Shown: positions 1 through 9,570, counted from the stretch's first letter. The stretch: 64,000 bases of DNA from Bremia lactucae (GCF_004359215.1 NC_090615.1:7706675-7770674); one strand, 5' to 3'. Notes: generated from the letters alone by a model not told the origin. Numbers and translations: made by a program.

Positions 1-507
1 GGATCGAGAGTAGGCGCTTCTACTCTTGATCTGTATGCGCCTCCGAAGTTAACTTCGGAGATAACTCAATTACCAACCCTAGAACCTAAGCGGTTCTTGA
101 GAGATCTGCATTGTGGGAAAATCAAGCAGATCTGCGTACTCGTCACAGAGGACGATTACGTAACCGACATTCGGTCAGCGGTAATTTTTGCAGAGAACGA
201 ACGGGTTCTCAGCAGCTCATCGATGGACGAAAGTGTCCTCGATGTGAAGACTCGGATTGAAAGATACAGTACTCAATCTTGGGAGTCACTCAAGGGAAAT
301 CCTCTAAACGAGGATTTGATAGAATACAGGGATGTATTCCCTGAAGCAGTTTCATGCGAGTTGCCTAAGGATAAAGGCACTCGACATGAGATCGAGCTCA
401 AACCGGGCTCGAAGTACTGTGTCATGAAGCAGTGGCCACTGCCTCGTGAACACGTGCTTGCGTTTGATAAATTCTTTACCGATCGAGTAAAAGCGGGCCA
501 TGTGAGA
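1..507 (+). pseudogene. Family A pol fragment (spacer to RT N-terminus), inverted relative to R1
   Basis: This stretch reads on the plus strand as the region just before and into the reverse transcriptase of family A (open frame 97-510). It matches the minus-strand region 3160-3700 of the neighbouring R1, including the RT entry motif with PKD, RHEIELKPGSKYCV and QWPLPRE. It stops at about 507, where the sequence switches in mid-codon to antisense-ORF sequence. It lacks the AT-rich in-frame insertion that R1 and R2 carry here, so it comes from a different subcopy. The left side is cut by the window edge. Identity as gypsy pol is clear; whether the inversion is biological or an assembly joint is unknown. 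Confidence 0.75.
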
Positions 508-858
508 TGATCAACCTCCGGCTGACTATGAAACTTCAAATGAAGGGGATTAATCGATAAGACGTGCTAATAGCCTTCGCTATTGAATGTTTGGTTCGGA
601 GAATGATTCCTCATCGCCAGCACCGTCTCCGTGCCGTCACCCGCACTTATTTCTGTGCAAAGTTCTTTTAGTACCCGTGCTTCAGTGGGTACCACTCAGG
701 GAAGCGTAGACAATTAGATGTCTCGTCTTACCTCTGAGAAGAAGCCGTGGCTTTTTCCTGAACGGCTAGTCAGTAGCTTGCCTGGAGAGACTACTCCTCA
801 CAATAAATATCCCTTTTTTATAGCGACAAAGCTACATGGCCTAGTCCCAGCGCGATGA
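508..858 (+). pseudogene. Remnant of the family A antisense ORF (aORF) at the 3' end of R1
   Basis: In R1, which runs on the minus strand, this plus-strand sequence sits just past the integrase. It matches the aORF of other copies: a QPPADYETSNEGD-like stretch, then GSE-DSSSPAPSP, then an ATG at 718 opening a 46-codon frame with EKKPWLFPERL. Stops and a frameshift near 600-700 break it. The homologous intact frame is at 46520-47089 on the other strand. Its location beside the integrase on the opposite strand is the same in every family A copy where both parts are visible. Confidence 0.65.
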
Positions 859-949
859 ACTTTCGCGTTGAGGAATTTTTTTATCTCGATACTTTTTTTA
901 AGCATCGATGGTTTAGTGGCAACAAAAAGCGAGACAAAAGCTCGTTGAT

Positions 950-1640
950 GTAAGCCTAGAACGCGTTCACGTGGGAATTCTATTGTGTTCGCGTTGCCCC
1001 TGCTATGCAGTACACGGAATGGCCCAGTGAACTTGGGTAGTAGTTTACTGCTACCCACATTAGTGACTACGCGCTTAGGTAGACGACGCCTGCACCGAAT
1101 TGTTGATGGCGACTTCGACCATTGGTAAAATCGCTCCAATATGAATACGATTGGACGTATCCTCGAAGTATCTCTTGAGGACGCGATTTACGCGTTCCGT
1201 CTGACCATCTGTCTCTGGATAACCAGAAGTTGACATAGTCAGCCGTGTTCCGATCTCTCGGAACACGGGTTGCCAGAACTCCGCCGTGAACCGTGGACCC
1301 CTATCCGTGACCAACGGGGTAAACCGTGGAGTTTGAATACCGGGTAAACCGTGGAGTTTGAATACCGTGTCGTTAAAGACACTGGCACAGCCCGGAGCTG
1401 TGATTGACTCTGGTAATGCAACAAGATGTACCATCCTGCTGAATCTGTCTACAAAAACAAGTATTCCATTGTTTTTTTTATCGTCTTCGGAAAATTCGAA
1501 GCCGAAGTCCATATATACGGACTGCCAACATTCTGCCGGAATTGGTAAAGGTTGAAGAGGGGCACGGGATGAAGGGCTAGGCATCATTCGTTGACACACC
1601 TCGCAAGCACGAATTTACTTGCGCACGAACTGAAACTGGC
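950..1640 (-). pseudogene. R1 integrase (truncated)
   Basis: Frames 1075-1599 and 798-1139 (minus) cover the integrase. Visible parts are the CEVCQR end of the HHCC zinc finger, a first catalytic Asp in YMDFGFEF, VFVDRFSRMVH, a second Asp in VTDRGPRFTAEFW, and the Glu context TDGQTERVNRVL. The C-terminal KLLPKFTGPFRVL motif follows in another frame. An imperfect duplication of about 27 bp near 1320-1370 disturbs the core. The sequence departs from the family after NTIEFPRERV, before the expected THPTFYVGRLRPY. Confidence 0.8.
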
Positions 1641-1905
1641 GGTGCCAGTAAAGTCGCGACTTACTGTGAGATAAGTTTTCTCACGCCCACGATGCCCACT
1701 TGATGACACTCAGACATTATAAAGTGGGACGACGACACGTGGAGTGTCGCCGGCAACGGCTGTGTAACACAGTAAGCCGTTGCGTGTTGTGTATCGATCG
1801 GATGACGATCGATATAAAGCCGGTAAATCTTTAAAAGATTAATTGGATGGATTCATCAGATGATACATTAACGCAGAAATTCTTTATCTTCTGTGTAGGC
1901 TTTCT

Positions 1906-2435
1906 TTATGTCATCAAACAAAATTGATGACGGTACACTTGTAATGAGTATTGCAACAGTGGAATATTTTCGCTGTCGGAGTGCACAGCCGGCTCGAAGT
2001 CGGGTCGGCGTGATAACGCATCAGCGACGACATTAAGTCGTCTTGGTTTATATTCCACGGAAAAATTATACTCTGCGAAGAAAGATAGCCACCTCGCCAT
2101 TCTTTGCGAGAGGGTGGGCTGTTTACGGCCGTGCGTAATGACGCATGGTCCGTATAAACGATGAACGGTATCCAAGGAGATAAACTTAGCCAGTGCATAT
2201 TTCATGACAAGGAGTTCCTTGTCATGCACTGGTAATTACGTTCAGTTGGTTACAGCCGAAACAATTGGTAACAGACGGCGCGGAGCGCGTCGTCTGTATC
2301 GTATTGCATTAACGCGCAGCCGGTTGCGAAATCGCTGGCGTCACAGACCACATGGAATGGTCTGTCTTGATCTGCAATCGCCAAGATGGGCGATTGCATC
2401 AAGTTTGGCTTCATACCTTGACGAAACGCTGACAA
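1906..2435 (-). pseudogene. R1 RNase H
   Basis: The minus strand shows the RNase H start FHVVCDASDFATGCALMQYD (first catalytic Asp in DASD), then after a break HDKELLVMKYALAKF, a degraded YTDHASLRT in an alternative frame, and the terminal VVADALSRRPDFEP motif typical of gypsy RNase H. Several stops and frame changes make it non-functional. It is identical in R2 because both lie in the shared tract. Confidence 0.8.
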
Positions 2436-3412
2436 TTAGCGTTCCATAGCCATTTCTCGTATTTTTTCAAGAGACAAGAGAGATGAACTGTCATCTCATC
2501 ATTATTGCGGAAGTACTTGTGCAAGTACGCCGCTAAACCAAGGAACTTTCTCAGTCCCTTGACATCGACTGGAACTGGCCAGTCGGTAATTTCCTTGATC
2601 TTTTCGGGATCAGGGCGCTCGCCGTGTTTACCGACGATGCACCCAAGAAGTGGTATTTCACTTGTAGCGAATATACACTTCTCGAGATCTGCGTACAACT
2701 TATGCTTTCGCATAAGTGTAAGGACCTGACGAACGTGAGTTTTATGAACTTCCACGTCCGTCTTTCCGTCCATACCCGGGCTATAAACGAATTCATCTTC
2801 GAAATAACTCGGTGCGATTTCTCGCACCGGCTCAACAGATTCGTTACGCATCTGTTGTATGTTGCAGGGGCGTTCCTAAGCCCCTGTGGCATTACTAGCC
2901 ATTCCCAGAGCATTAGAATGGGCGTGCTCTCGGCAGTGTACGGGATATCCCGTTCACGCATAAGAATCTATTAAATCCCTCCATTAGATCCATAGACGAA
3001 ACGTCGGTACGCTTAAACAAACCATCTATGATTACGTTTTTTCTAGGTATCGGCGTTTGAGCCGGTACTGTTGCAGCATTTAGTTTACCACCCTCCTGTG
3101 GCCTTTCGCACACAGAAGGTCGGAGACCTATGTGAGGAGGTTGACTCCCTTACATGGATCGCTTATAATCGATCGATACAGAATTTATCGATCGCAAGTA
3201 CTTGTTCACGAGGCAGTGGCCACTCCTTCATGACACAGTACTTCGAGCCCGGTTTGAGATCGATATCATGTCGAGAGACTAGTGAGTTATTATTTTTTAT
3301 AAAAAAATATATATCTTTAGGCAACTCGCATGGAACTGTTTCAGGGAATACATCCTTGAATTCCATTAAATCCTCGTATAGAGGATTTGTCTTGAGTAAC
3401 TCTCAAGATTGA
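2411..3412 (-). pseudogene. R1 reverse transcriptase
   Basis: The minus-strand frames give the RT from EFKDVFPETVPCELPKD through IPAQTPIPRKNVI, MPQGLRNAPATYNR and the catalytic box to GLRKFLGLAAYLHKY. The catalytic box reads SYFEDEFVYS, where intact relatives have YFDDIFVHS (for example B1 at 13930-13941), so the first of the paired aspartates is Glu. Around 3280-3318 an AT-rich in-frame insertion adds about 13 residues (IYFFIKNNNSLVS) between PKD and RHDIDLKPG. Confidence 0.8.
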
Positions 3413-4059
3413 GTAGTATATTTTTCAATCGGAGTCTTCACATCGAGAACACTTTCGTCCATCGATGAGCTGCTGAGAGCCCGTTCGTTCTCAGTAACAA
3501 AATACCGCCGACCGAATATCGGTTACGTATTCGTCCTCTGTGACGGGTACTCAGATCTGTTTTATTCTACCACTATGCAGATCTCTCAAGTACCGCTCGG
3601 GTTCTAGAGTTCGTAATTGAATTTCTCTGAGGTTTACTTCGACGGCGCTTACAAATCAAGAGTATAAGCGCCTACTCTTGATCTGTCATTAATCAAGACA
3701 TTCAATGTATCGGTTTCTTTCTGGGATTTATCCACTGGCTGTCGAGGGATTAATCCCTCGGAATGCTGAAGTAACAAGACTTCAGCATTAACTATCTGAA
3801 GAGATTTCTCCTCAAGTACGTGGGGACTTATTCTCTCAACGTCCTCCGACTGTGATTGCGCTATCACAGTCGGGTCCTCTTTGGTCGACTCTCTACTCGA
3901 CCTAAACTGACCCTGACCGTTTTTGGTGGCCGCCTCGCTGTTGCGATTTCGCAACAACGTCGGACCCGCGACCGTTGCTCTTTTTGGCATTCGGTCCATA
4001 ATTTCGTTCAGTACTTCTCGGTACTGGGCGTGGGGCCCTGTACTCATGAGGGTAGTGTC

Positions 4060-4912
4060 CTAACTTTTGAAAGCGAATGCATTTCTACAATCGCTTGTTG
4101 TGCGAAAAGCGAAAAGCGAGGTCTGTAGGTCCTGGACCTCCAAGCATGTGTCGTCTTGAAGGACGATACGATGATAAACTAGCTTAAGCCTGTCTCAAGC
4201 TAAAGTCCTCCTGTTCTGCAACGGACATTGCTTCTTCAAGCGTATCCAGTTCCAAGTGGAACAGGTGGTTCTTTACAGGACCATCCGTAAGACCTTGCAT
4301 GAACACCGTAATGAACGTTTGTTCATGAACTGGGTTGTTCGTGATAAACTCGCTAAGAGTCGTATGTGCTGGGCATAAGCGTGAACATCACGCTTGCCTT
4401 GCTTGAGTTTCAGAAGCTCCGATCGAGCTCTGAACTCAGCCCTTGGCGGTTCAAACGTCTGTTTGAGCCGGGCTTTAAAAGCCTATAGCGACCCAAAGAC
4501 GTATGGGTCGCGCAACGTAAGGCTCAATGCCCAAGTTTTGGAGCGACCTGCCTAATCTGATTGAGCGAATGCGACTTGCATTTGCTCGTCGACGATGTGA
4601 CGTGCCCTTAATGCATCGTCCAACTCGACAAACCATCTCAAGAGAGAGTCTTCTTCGACTCCCCTATACTTAGAGATGTCAATCTTTCAGGTTTCCGGAC
4701 GACGCGTGTGCGTCATCCCAGGTACAGGGTTCTGTACTTGTTGTAACCTCAACAATTCTGCCTGTTGAGAGCCTTGCGGATTAAGCAAGGCTACCTTCTC
4801 CTTCGCCTCGTCATGTTCATGTGTATGAACTTGGCGATGATAAATAGAGGGCATCTTTGTCAAAATCGGACAGCATGGCCAAGATGGCATCGTTCCCTAC
4901 GGTCGAACTCAT
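4060..4912 (-). pseudogene. R1 gag
   Basis: Gag starts near an ATG at 4912 (MSSTVGND), continues with an acidic DEAKEKVALLN stretch, the retrotransposon gag core with AGRSKTWALSLTLRDPY, KRDVHAYAQHIRLLAS and FMQGLTDGPVKNHLF, and ends in a degenerate zinc knuckle. The knuckle reads C-x2-F-x4-H-x4-Y where CX2CX4HX4C is expected, so two zinc-binding cysteines are lost. Frameshifts interrupt the frame at several points. Confidence 0.75.
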
Positions 4913-4977
4913 TCGTTTGACCGCACTCCTTTCTATGTCACTTAGAAAGGAGTAGCTATCACGCGAAACGGACGAAC

Positions 4978-4992
4978 TACAAAGTGCTACCA
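4978..4992 (-). other. Primer binding site of R1
   Basis: Reading on the minus strand, two bases (CC) follow the LTR end and then TGGTAGCACTTTG. The same TGGTAGCACT stands at the same spacing beside the LTRs of R2, B1 and B2. It would pair with a tRNA ending AGTGCTACCA. That end implies an A1:U72 acceptor pair, the mark of eukaryotic initiator tRNA-Met; the tRNA assignment is inference. Confidence 0.6.
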
Positions 4993-4994
4993 GG

Positions 4995-5432
4995 TGTAAC
5001 GGAGCACTACTGACTTGTACTGTTTCAATAAAAGTCCACTTCGCACTGCCTCGGTGCGAGTGGTGCCTCACGTCAGTTCACGCACCTAGTACGTGCAAAG
5101 GAAGACTCTCTTTATAGCACTTGCTTAAAAGAGGTTGATAAAACCGTATTTAATATAATTAAGTTCTTCTGCTTCTGTCTATTAAGTACTAAATTAATTT
5201 TAAACTAATACAAAACATGTAATGAAGTCTTATCTGTCTTTTTCTTTTGCGTGCGTCCAGCGCTGACTGGACCGCGGAGAAAGTAGATATAATGGTGTAT
5301 ATCTACCAATAGATAAGCTTTTAGGAAATTACCACGTAAAGATATATTCTCCAAATATTCTCTACCTTTTAGATAATATACAATTAACAACCTTAAAGTG
5401 TTAATTTTCTTGTAACGATACACCCCGTTACA
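4995..5432 (-). repeat. LTR of family A (5' LTR of R1), 438 bp
   Basis: In element orientation the LTR starts TGTAACGGGGTGTATCG and ends in a GTGCTCCGTTACA variant, giving TG...CA ends within a longer inverted repeat. The same LTR occurs at 22179-22617, 30922-31364, 47204-47615 and 49263-49716. It directly abuts the primer binding site, so it is the 5' LTR. Confidence 0.9.
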
Positions 5433-5871
5433 CGTGTAGATCGGTTGATTCAAACTAAAATCAACCAATTAAAAGAATCACTGTCTTATCGCGTCAATAT
5501 TACCAAAATTGGTAATATTGGAACTGTTAAGTCGAATTTGATAAAAGACCAAAAAATCTATTGATTTTCTCTTAAAGGAAATCGTATTTATTATTCCTCT
5601 TACCGAAAATAATATTTATGAAACGGAAACACCATTACAATGTACTTACAGGGCTTTTTAAATATGACCTGAATGCCTTTAAGAAATTACCCCGTATTCA
5701 CCTAACATATGCTCCAGCGCAATTAACAAATTGACGAAATTGACAACCAGAAATAATTCGGAGTGTACTACTTCAATAGCTTTTAAATGTCAAGTAAAAT
5801 TTGACGCTTACAGATTTAATTAATACATCAACATTAAATTACGTAGCATCATTGTTGTTTGTATTATCCTT
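5433..5871. other. AT-rich intergenic DNA
   Basis: About 440 bp of AT-rich sequence between the R1 LTR and the stop codon of the effector candidate. I see no coding frame, no LTR similarity and no tandem repeat. Confidence 0.6.
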
Positions 5872-6297
5872 TTAGTTGTCATCTGTATTGAGCTTTTCCA
5901 TGCCATTTTCAAGATCTATTCTCTTTCTTGCATCGGCTCTTTTTCTTCTTTTTGCTGCCATTGTTTTTTCAACTGGGTCTATCTCTCTTTTTACAGTCTC
6001 TGATTTGCTTGTAGCTCCTTTTGCGGTTGAAGCTGTATCAGTAATCTCTTTCGCGGCTTCTTGGAACAACTTCTCGTCTTCTTTGGAGAATTTGAATAGT
6101 TTGGAGCTGGAAAACATTCTCTCCTCAGATTTCGCAGATTTGCGCAGTTCTCCAGCTTTCAGGTATCTAGCAACTGGCGCGACTGGGATTGTGTCACGCA
6201 TTTCCTGCTCTATATTAGCGGCTACGAGGAAAGCACTCGAATCTCCGAGGGAAATCGCAGACACAAAAATACTGCTAATCAGGAGCATACGCACCAT
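5872..6297 (-). CDS. Candidate secreted RXLR-EER-type effector (RYLK variant)
   Basis: This 141-residue protein has the layout of oomycete host-translocated effectors. Residues 4-17 form the hydrophobic core of a signal peptide (MLLISSIFVSAIS) with small residues near 18-22 for cleavage. RYLK lies at 44-47 and EER at 58-60, the spacing usual for RXLR-dEER proteins; the last R of RXLR is K here. Such degenerate variants are known from downy mildews. A basic cluster at 116-126 (KRRKR..RKR) could be a nuclear localisation signal. I chose the ATG at 6297, not 6396, because it places the signal peptide at the N-terminus and lies just downstream of an Inr-like element. The gene sits alone among retroelements, only 440 bp from an LTR, as is common for effectors. 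Single exon. No WY fold is recognisable and the function is unknown. Confidence 0.65.
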   Translation of the reverse strand: MVRMLLISSIFVSAISLGDSSAFLVAANIEQEMRDTIPVAPVARYLKAGELRKSAKSEERMFSSSKLFKFSKEDEKLFQEAAKEITDTASTAKGATSKSETVKREIDPVEKTMAAKRRKRADARKRIDLENGMEKLNTDDN

Positions 6298-6341
6298 GTC
6301 GCTCGTTGAAATAAGAAAGAAAGAGATCTTACTGAGACGGA

Positions 6342-6360
6342 AGCAAAATGATAATGACTC
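6342..6360 (-). promoter_or_regulatory. Inr/FPR-like core promoter of the effector candidate
   Basis: On the minus strand GAGTCATTATCATTTTGC lies about 45-60 bp upstream of the ATG at 6297. It resembles the oomycete core promoter (TCATTYY followed by CAWTTT) with one base less between the halves. It supports the downstream start codon. Position and match are by eye only. Confidence 0.4.
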
Positions 6361-8011
6361 GCTCCAATTAAAACTGTAGCGGTCTCTTGAAAACAAAAAT
6401 TAAAATTAGACGAGTCATGCAATCGATTGCCACCAATGAAGTGGTGGTAGCCTTGTCGCAGTAGACCTAATGCGAAAAAGATTAGATTTTTTATGCAAGT
6501 TGTAAGGGATAGTGACGCTAACAATAGCAAGTATGAGCTAATATAACGAGACTTTCGAAAAACTCCGATCAGGTGGAAGATCCAATACCATTTATCTTGC
6601 TTGAAATAGAATGGGGGACCTGACTGTGCGGTGACCATAGGCTTTGTTAGTTTGCAGTGGCTATCGGGCAATAAATATCTTATGATAGATAAAGAGTAGA
6701 CATGACAGTCCTGTTTATCATACAAGAATGTCACTGTTTAGCAATTTGTGCCTCCCCCAACCGAAGTTTCTTAAAAAAAGAACGAGCGGATAACGTGATG
6801 CGCTGGCATGCGCGAATCCACTTTTATGGACAAGACGTGAGCGGGACGACATCCTCCCGTTCCTGGACGGAGATAAAGCCTTTTAGCGTAGGACACGTGG
6901 AAATCTTGACTTTTTCGTTGCGACAAATAGAGCCGGCATCTGATTCATATAAATATGATGGCTTCTTTTTGCACGAAAATTAACGACACGTTTGCTTAAC
7001 AAATAAGACAAAGCACAACATATTGAATATTTTGCAGCCAATATCACGTGCTTAGGTATTTAATAGACTCATTGCGCCATTAAGATATAAAGTAATGTCA
7101 TATCGAACCATTGTACAAGCTCAACAATTGCTGTGGTCACAATATCGGAAGCAAGCCGACAACTAATCGAGATGCCGTAAAAAAAACTTCCAGCAACTTT
7201 CTTGGACTGTTCGGAAATGGATGCGACATTCATGCGTTATTTCGCATCGCAAGCATTGAGCTGGAAAAAAGTTCAGATTAATTAAGACCATGTTTTTACC
7301 ACCAGCTGCAGAAACGAAATTTCAAATATATACATCACGCTCATCGATAATTGAAATCATCTGGAAGAGAAAATTGGGTATTCATGCGACGATTGAGCGA
7401 CCAGATGACTTAACACCATGCGACAACACCAAAATATAGTTAGCCCCGGGAGTGATGACACAGCCATTTTAAAAAGTTGCGTTTTAACCAATATTGTGTC
7501 GACACACGCTTCACCACGAGAAATCAAAGCTCCATATATCCTTTTGCAAGGCAAACGATATTTTTACTTGCGCGTAAAGCATGAGATGCAGTTTTGAGGA
7601 CAAGAAGTATCCTATAATAGCGTCATTGATATTGGAGATCCGCAAGGGAATTTTAGATTTATATGCCCGATAAACAATTTAGGCAACAATAAAAGTATTA
7701 TTTTGTCCCCAATGATGCAGCAAATGAAGTGCAAGCCACTAAGTAGGAGTGAAGTATGAAAGTAGAATACCTTCACTCGTCTTTTTGGATCCTTTTGACA
7801 AATGATGTGGCTAGATTAAAACTAGACACTGTTTTATTCACGTTCGACTAGGGAAATATATTTAAACCAAATGTAATTAAATATAAACTTTATCCAATGA
7901 TTGGATGCCATCTGTAGATGTGTATTCCTGCATGGCGAGCTTACTTTTTTAAATCGCAGATGATGTCTTGATCCCCTTAAATGCGAAAGCACATTAAGAC
8001 ACAAGGGTGGG
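6361..8011. other. Intergenic DNA without recognisable genes
   Basis: Only short frames (under 100 codons) without recognisable domains occur here. There is no LTR homology until 8012 and no clear tandem repeat. The stretch may hold old, unrecognisable transposon DNA or regulatory sequence. Confidence 0.5.
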
Positions 8012-8221
8012 TGTAGACAGGTGCTACTATAGCAGCCACGCTCTACTTACGCACACACCTTTAGGCACAGTGAGAAGGCGGTTTGACCGTCTTCTCACAC
8101 GTGCAGTGAGATTGTTGGTGGGCCCCTAAGCGACCTCACCCAACGAGCTAAGTACTTTAGTACAAGTGTCGTCACGGAAGCGGTAATCCGTCTTCACGTG
8201 CGCACTTCTTAAGTTGAAAGT
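8012..8221 (-). repeat. Partial LTR of family C (3' portion), next to a complete LTR
   Basis: This 210 bp repeats the terminal part of the complete LTR at 8222-8752: both contain CTCTACTTA-GCACACACC, a GTTTGACCGTC block, CGTCACGG.AGCGGT and a GTGCGCACTT block. In element orientation it begins inside the LTR and runs to the end (TGTCTACA). The simplest reading is an older LTR interrupted by insertion of the younger element to the right. Confidence 0.65.
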
Positions 8222-8752
8222 TGTAGGTGGGCAAGTCTTTATGGGGGCACGCTCTACTTAAGCACACACCCTAGCGCAGCGGAGAAGCTGTTTGACCGTC
8301 TAATTTCGTGTGCCGTGAGGTAATTGTGGTGGGCGCCTTAGCGACCTCATCCAACGCACTAGGTACTCTGGTAAACGTGTCGTCACGGGAGCGGTGATTC
8401 GACTCCTCGTGCGCACTTGATAAGTAGAAAGTAGTTTGAGACCGATTTAAATATAATCGCATTAAATATAAATTCCAATTTTTACCAAATTGAACTGTCA
8501 TCTCTATTGATTACACTAATATGTTTTGCGAGCGTATCTCTATATATCTCGCGTAACGGATGACGCTAGGCGACATCCCTCCTAATGTGAATGCACCTAT
8601 GTGCATCACATACACAAGGGTTGGTCACAAATGTGAACCACACTCAAGTGGTGGGTCTAATTACTTTATTTAAGAAATTGACCATCCCCTTGAGTACACC
8701 AAGTGTATTTAACGGGGACTGTGTAACATTAGGGCAACTTTAGCCAGTTACA
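8222..8752 (-). repeat. LTR of family C (3' LTR of a minus-strand element), 531 bp
   Basis: In element orientation it starts TGTAACTGGCTAAAG and ends CCCACCTACA. Orientation is set by the polypurine tract immediately upstream (8753-8770). Copies with the same start occur at 44089 and 47683, both running into N gaps. The first 31 bp can fold on themselves (TGTAAC...GTTACA with GGC...GCC inside). Confidence 0.65.
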
Positions 8753-8770
8753 CTATCCACTCCCTTAAAG
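8753..8770 (-). other. Polypurine tract of the family C element
   Basis: The minus strand reads CTTTAAGGGAGTGGATAG directly before TGTAAC. It closely resembles the tract GTTTAAGGGAGGGGTGA before the 3' LTR of family A at 30922 and 49263. It identifies 8222-8752 as a 3' LTR and fixes the element on the minus strand. Confidence 0.6.
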
Positions 8771-8854
8771 AACGAAGTTACATTTTAAACTTCGATAAAG
8801 TGGAAGGAAGAACTATGCTGCTTGACGCGCCGCTAAGTCTCTGATTCACTCTAG

Positions 8855-9412
8855 CGACCTCTGTTTTCATACACGGCGCCAAAGGTGCCACCTACATGGG
8901 CAACGTTGGAGGGTCGTCTGCGAAGACGCCCACTAACTCTTGCATTTAGCGCGCGCGCCGCGTTAACACGCCCTGCAGCGTCCAATGCCTTAGCTGAAAC
9001 GCCGACCGCTACTGCTGCTGTCGCGTTAACGGGGCTTAAGGATTCATCCCACTTAATCAGTGAGGATGTTGATCCGTCGCTCATTGTCGACTACAATGAG
9101 TCGAGACCGTTGCCGTCACCTCAAAGTAATGATGCGGACAAGGATCTCACGAGGAAGGATGATGGCACATTATTGCCCATCCAAACTTCTATCATTGCTC
9201 ATAACATGGAGACAGCAACACTTACGAATGCTGTCTCGTCGTCTGCGCTGGATAGCGCAGCGACGGTTATTGCGAGCGCTGCCCATAAAGGCGCAGCCGC
9301 TTCTCCGTTGGGTAAAACCACACCGTCTTTTGCTCAGACCATTATCCATAATGGTTCTGACATAGAGGATTCTGAGCGTAACGCTCCGCCGACGACGCGT
9401 GAATGTGCTTAG
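8855..9412 (+). CDS. Antisense ORF (aORF) of the family C element
   Basis: A plus-strand frame open from a stop at 8852 to 9412, about 185 codons, with no ATG near its start, so the 5' end is probably decayed or starts elsewhere. It lies between the integrase (minus strand, 9911-10330) and the 3' LTR, that is, antisense to its element. The product is rich in Ala, Ser, Thr and Asp and contains DPSLIVDYNES. The family A aORF has DPSLEVDYECES in the same acidic context. No enzyme motif is visible. That it encodes a real protein is inferred from this cross-family match. Confidence 0.5.
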   Translation, partial: RPLFSYTAPKVPPTWATLEGRLRRRPLTLAFSARAALTRPAASNALAETPTATAAVALTGLKDSSHLISEDVDPSLIVDYNESRPLPSPQSNDADKDLTRKDDGTLLPIQTSIIAHNMETATLTNAVSSSALDSAATVIASAAHKGAAASPLGKTTPSFAQTIIHNGSDIEDSERNAPPTTRECA

Positions 9413-9570
9413 TCGCTGTCACAAGCCAGCCGTATTAAACGTGGCTGTGTGACGGGTGGCATATCACTTATGCTCCCTCTCTCTGAATGGCCTCGTGTAA
9501 ACGGGACAATAGCGTCGCTCAAAAAACGCGCTTTTCTAAATGCTCAAAACTATTATGGTGTCATTAAATT

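Larger units (their letters stand above)
1616..4434. repeat. 2.8 kb near-identical tract, copy 1 (partner 18742-21560)
   Basis: The base sequence matches 18742-21560 at a constant offset of 17126 with only about ten differences seen by eye over 2819 bp (for example near 2514, 2966, 3228, 3397 and 3452). Immediately outside both edges the two elements are homologous but clearly diverged. Identity therefore begins and ends inside the element and not at its LTRs. Confidence 0.9.
508..5432 (-). mobile_element. Ty3/gypsy retrotransposon R1 (family A), degraded, minus strand
   Basis: The order on the minus strand is LTR (4995-5432), PBS, gag (about 4912-4060), RT (3366-2411), RNase H (2435-1906), integrase (1640-950), then aORF remnant. 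The integrase is cut after its GPF-type C-terminal motif, and about 900 bp holding the linker and chromodomain are missing compared with R2 and A3. No 3' LTR is present and no protease motif could be found. All reading frames are broken. The span 1616-4434 is almost identical to R2, whereas the flanking parts are clearly diverged. Confidence 0.85.

Noticed and set aside
5876..6379. Long plus-strand frame (167 codons) opposite the effector candidate
   Set aside because: It is hydrophobic and Ser/Leu-rich, as expected for the complement of the Lys/Glu-rich effector. It has no recognisable domain, and the minus strand has the signal peptide, motif spacing and Inr-like element.
6702..6983. 93-codon plus-strand ORF
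   Set aside because: No signal peptide, domain or repeat, and composition typical of random frames in this intergenic stretch.
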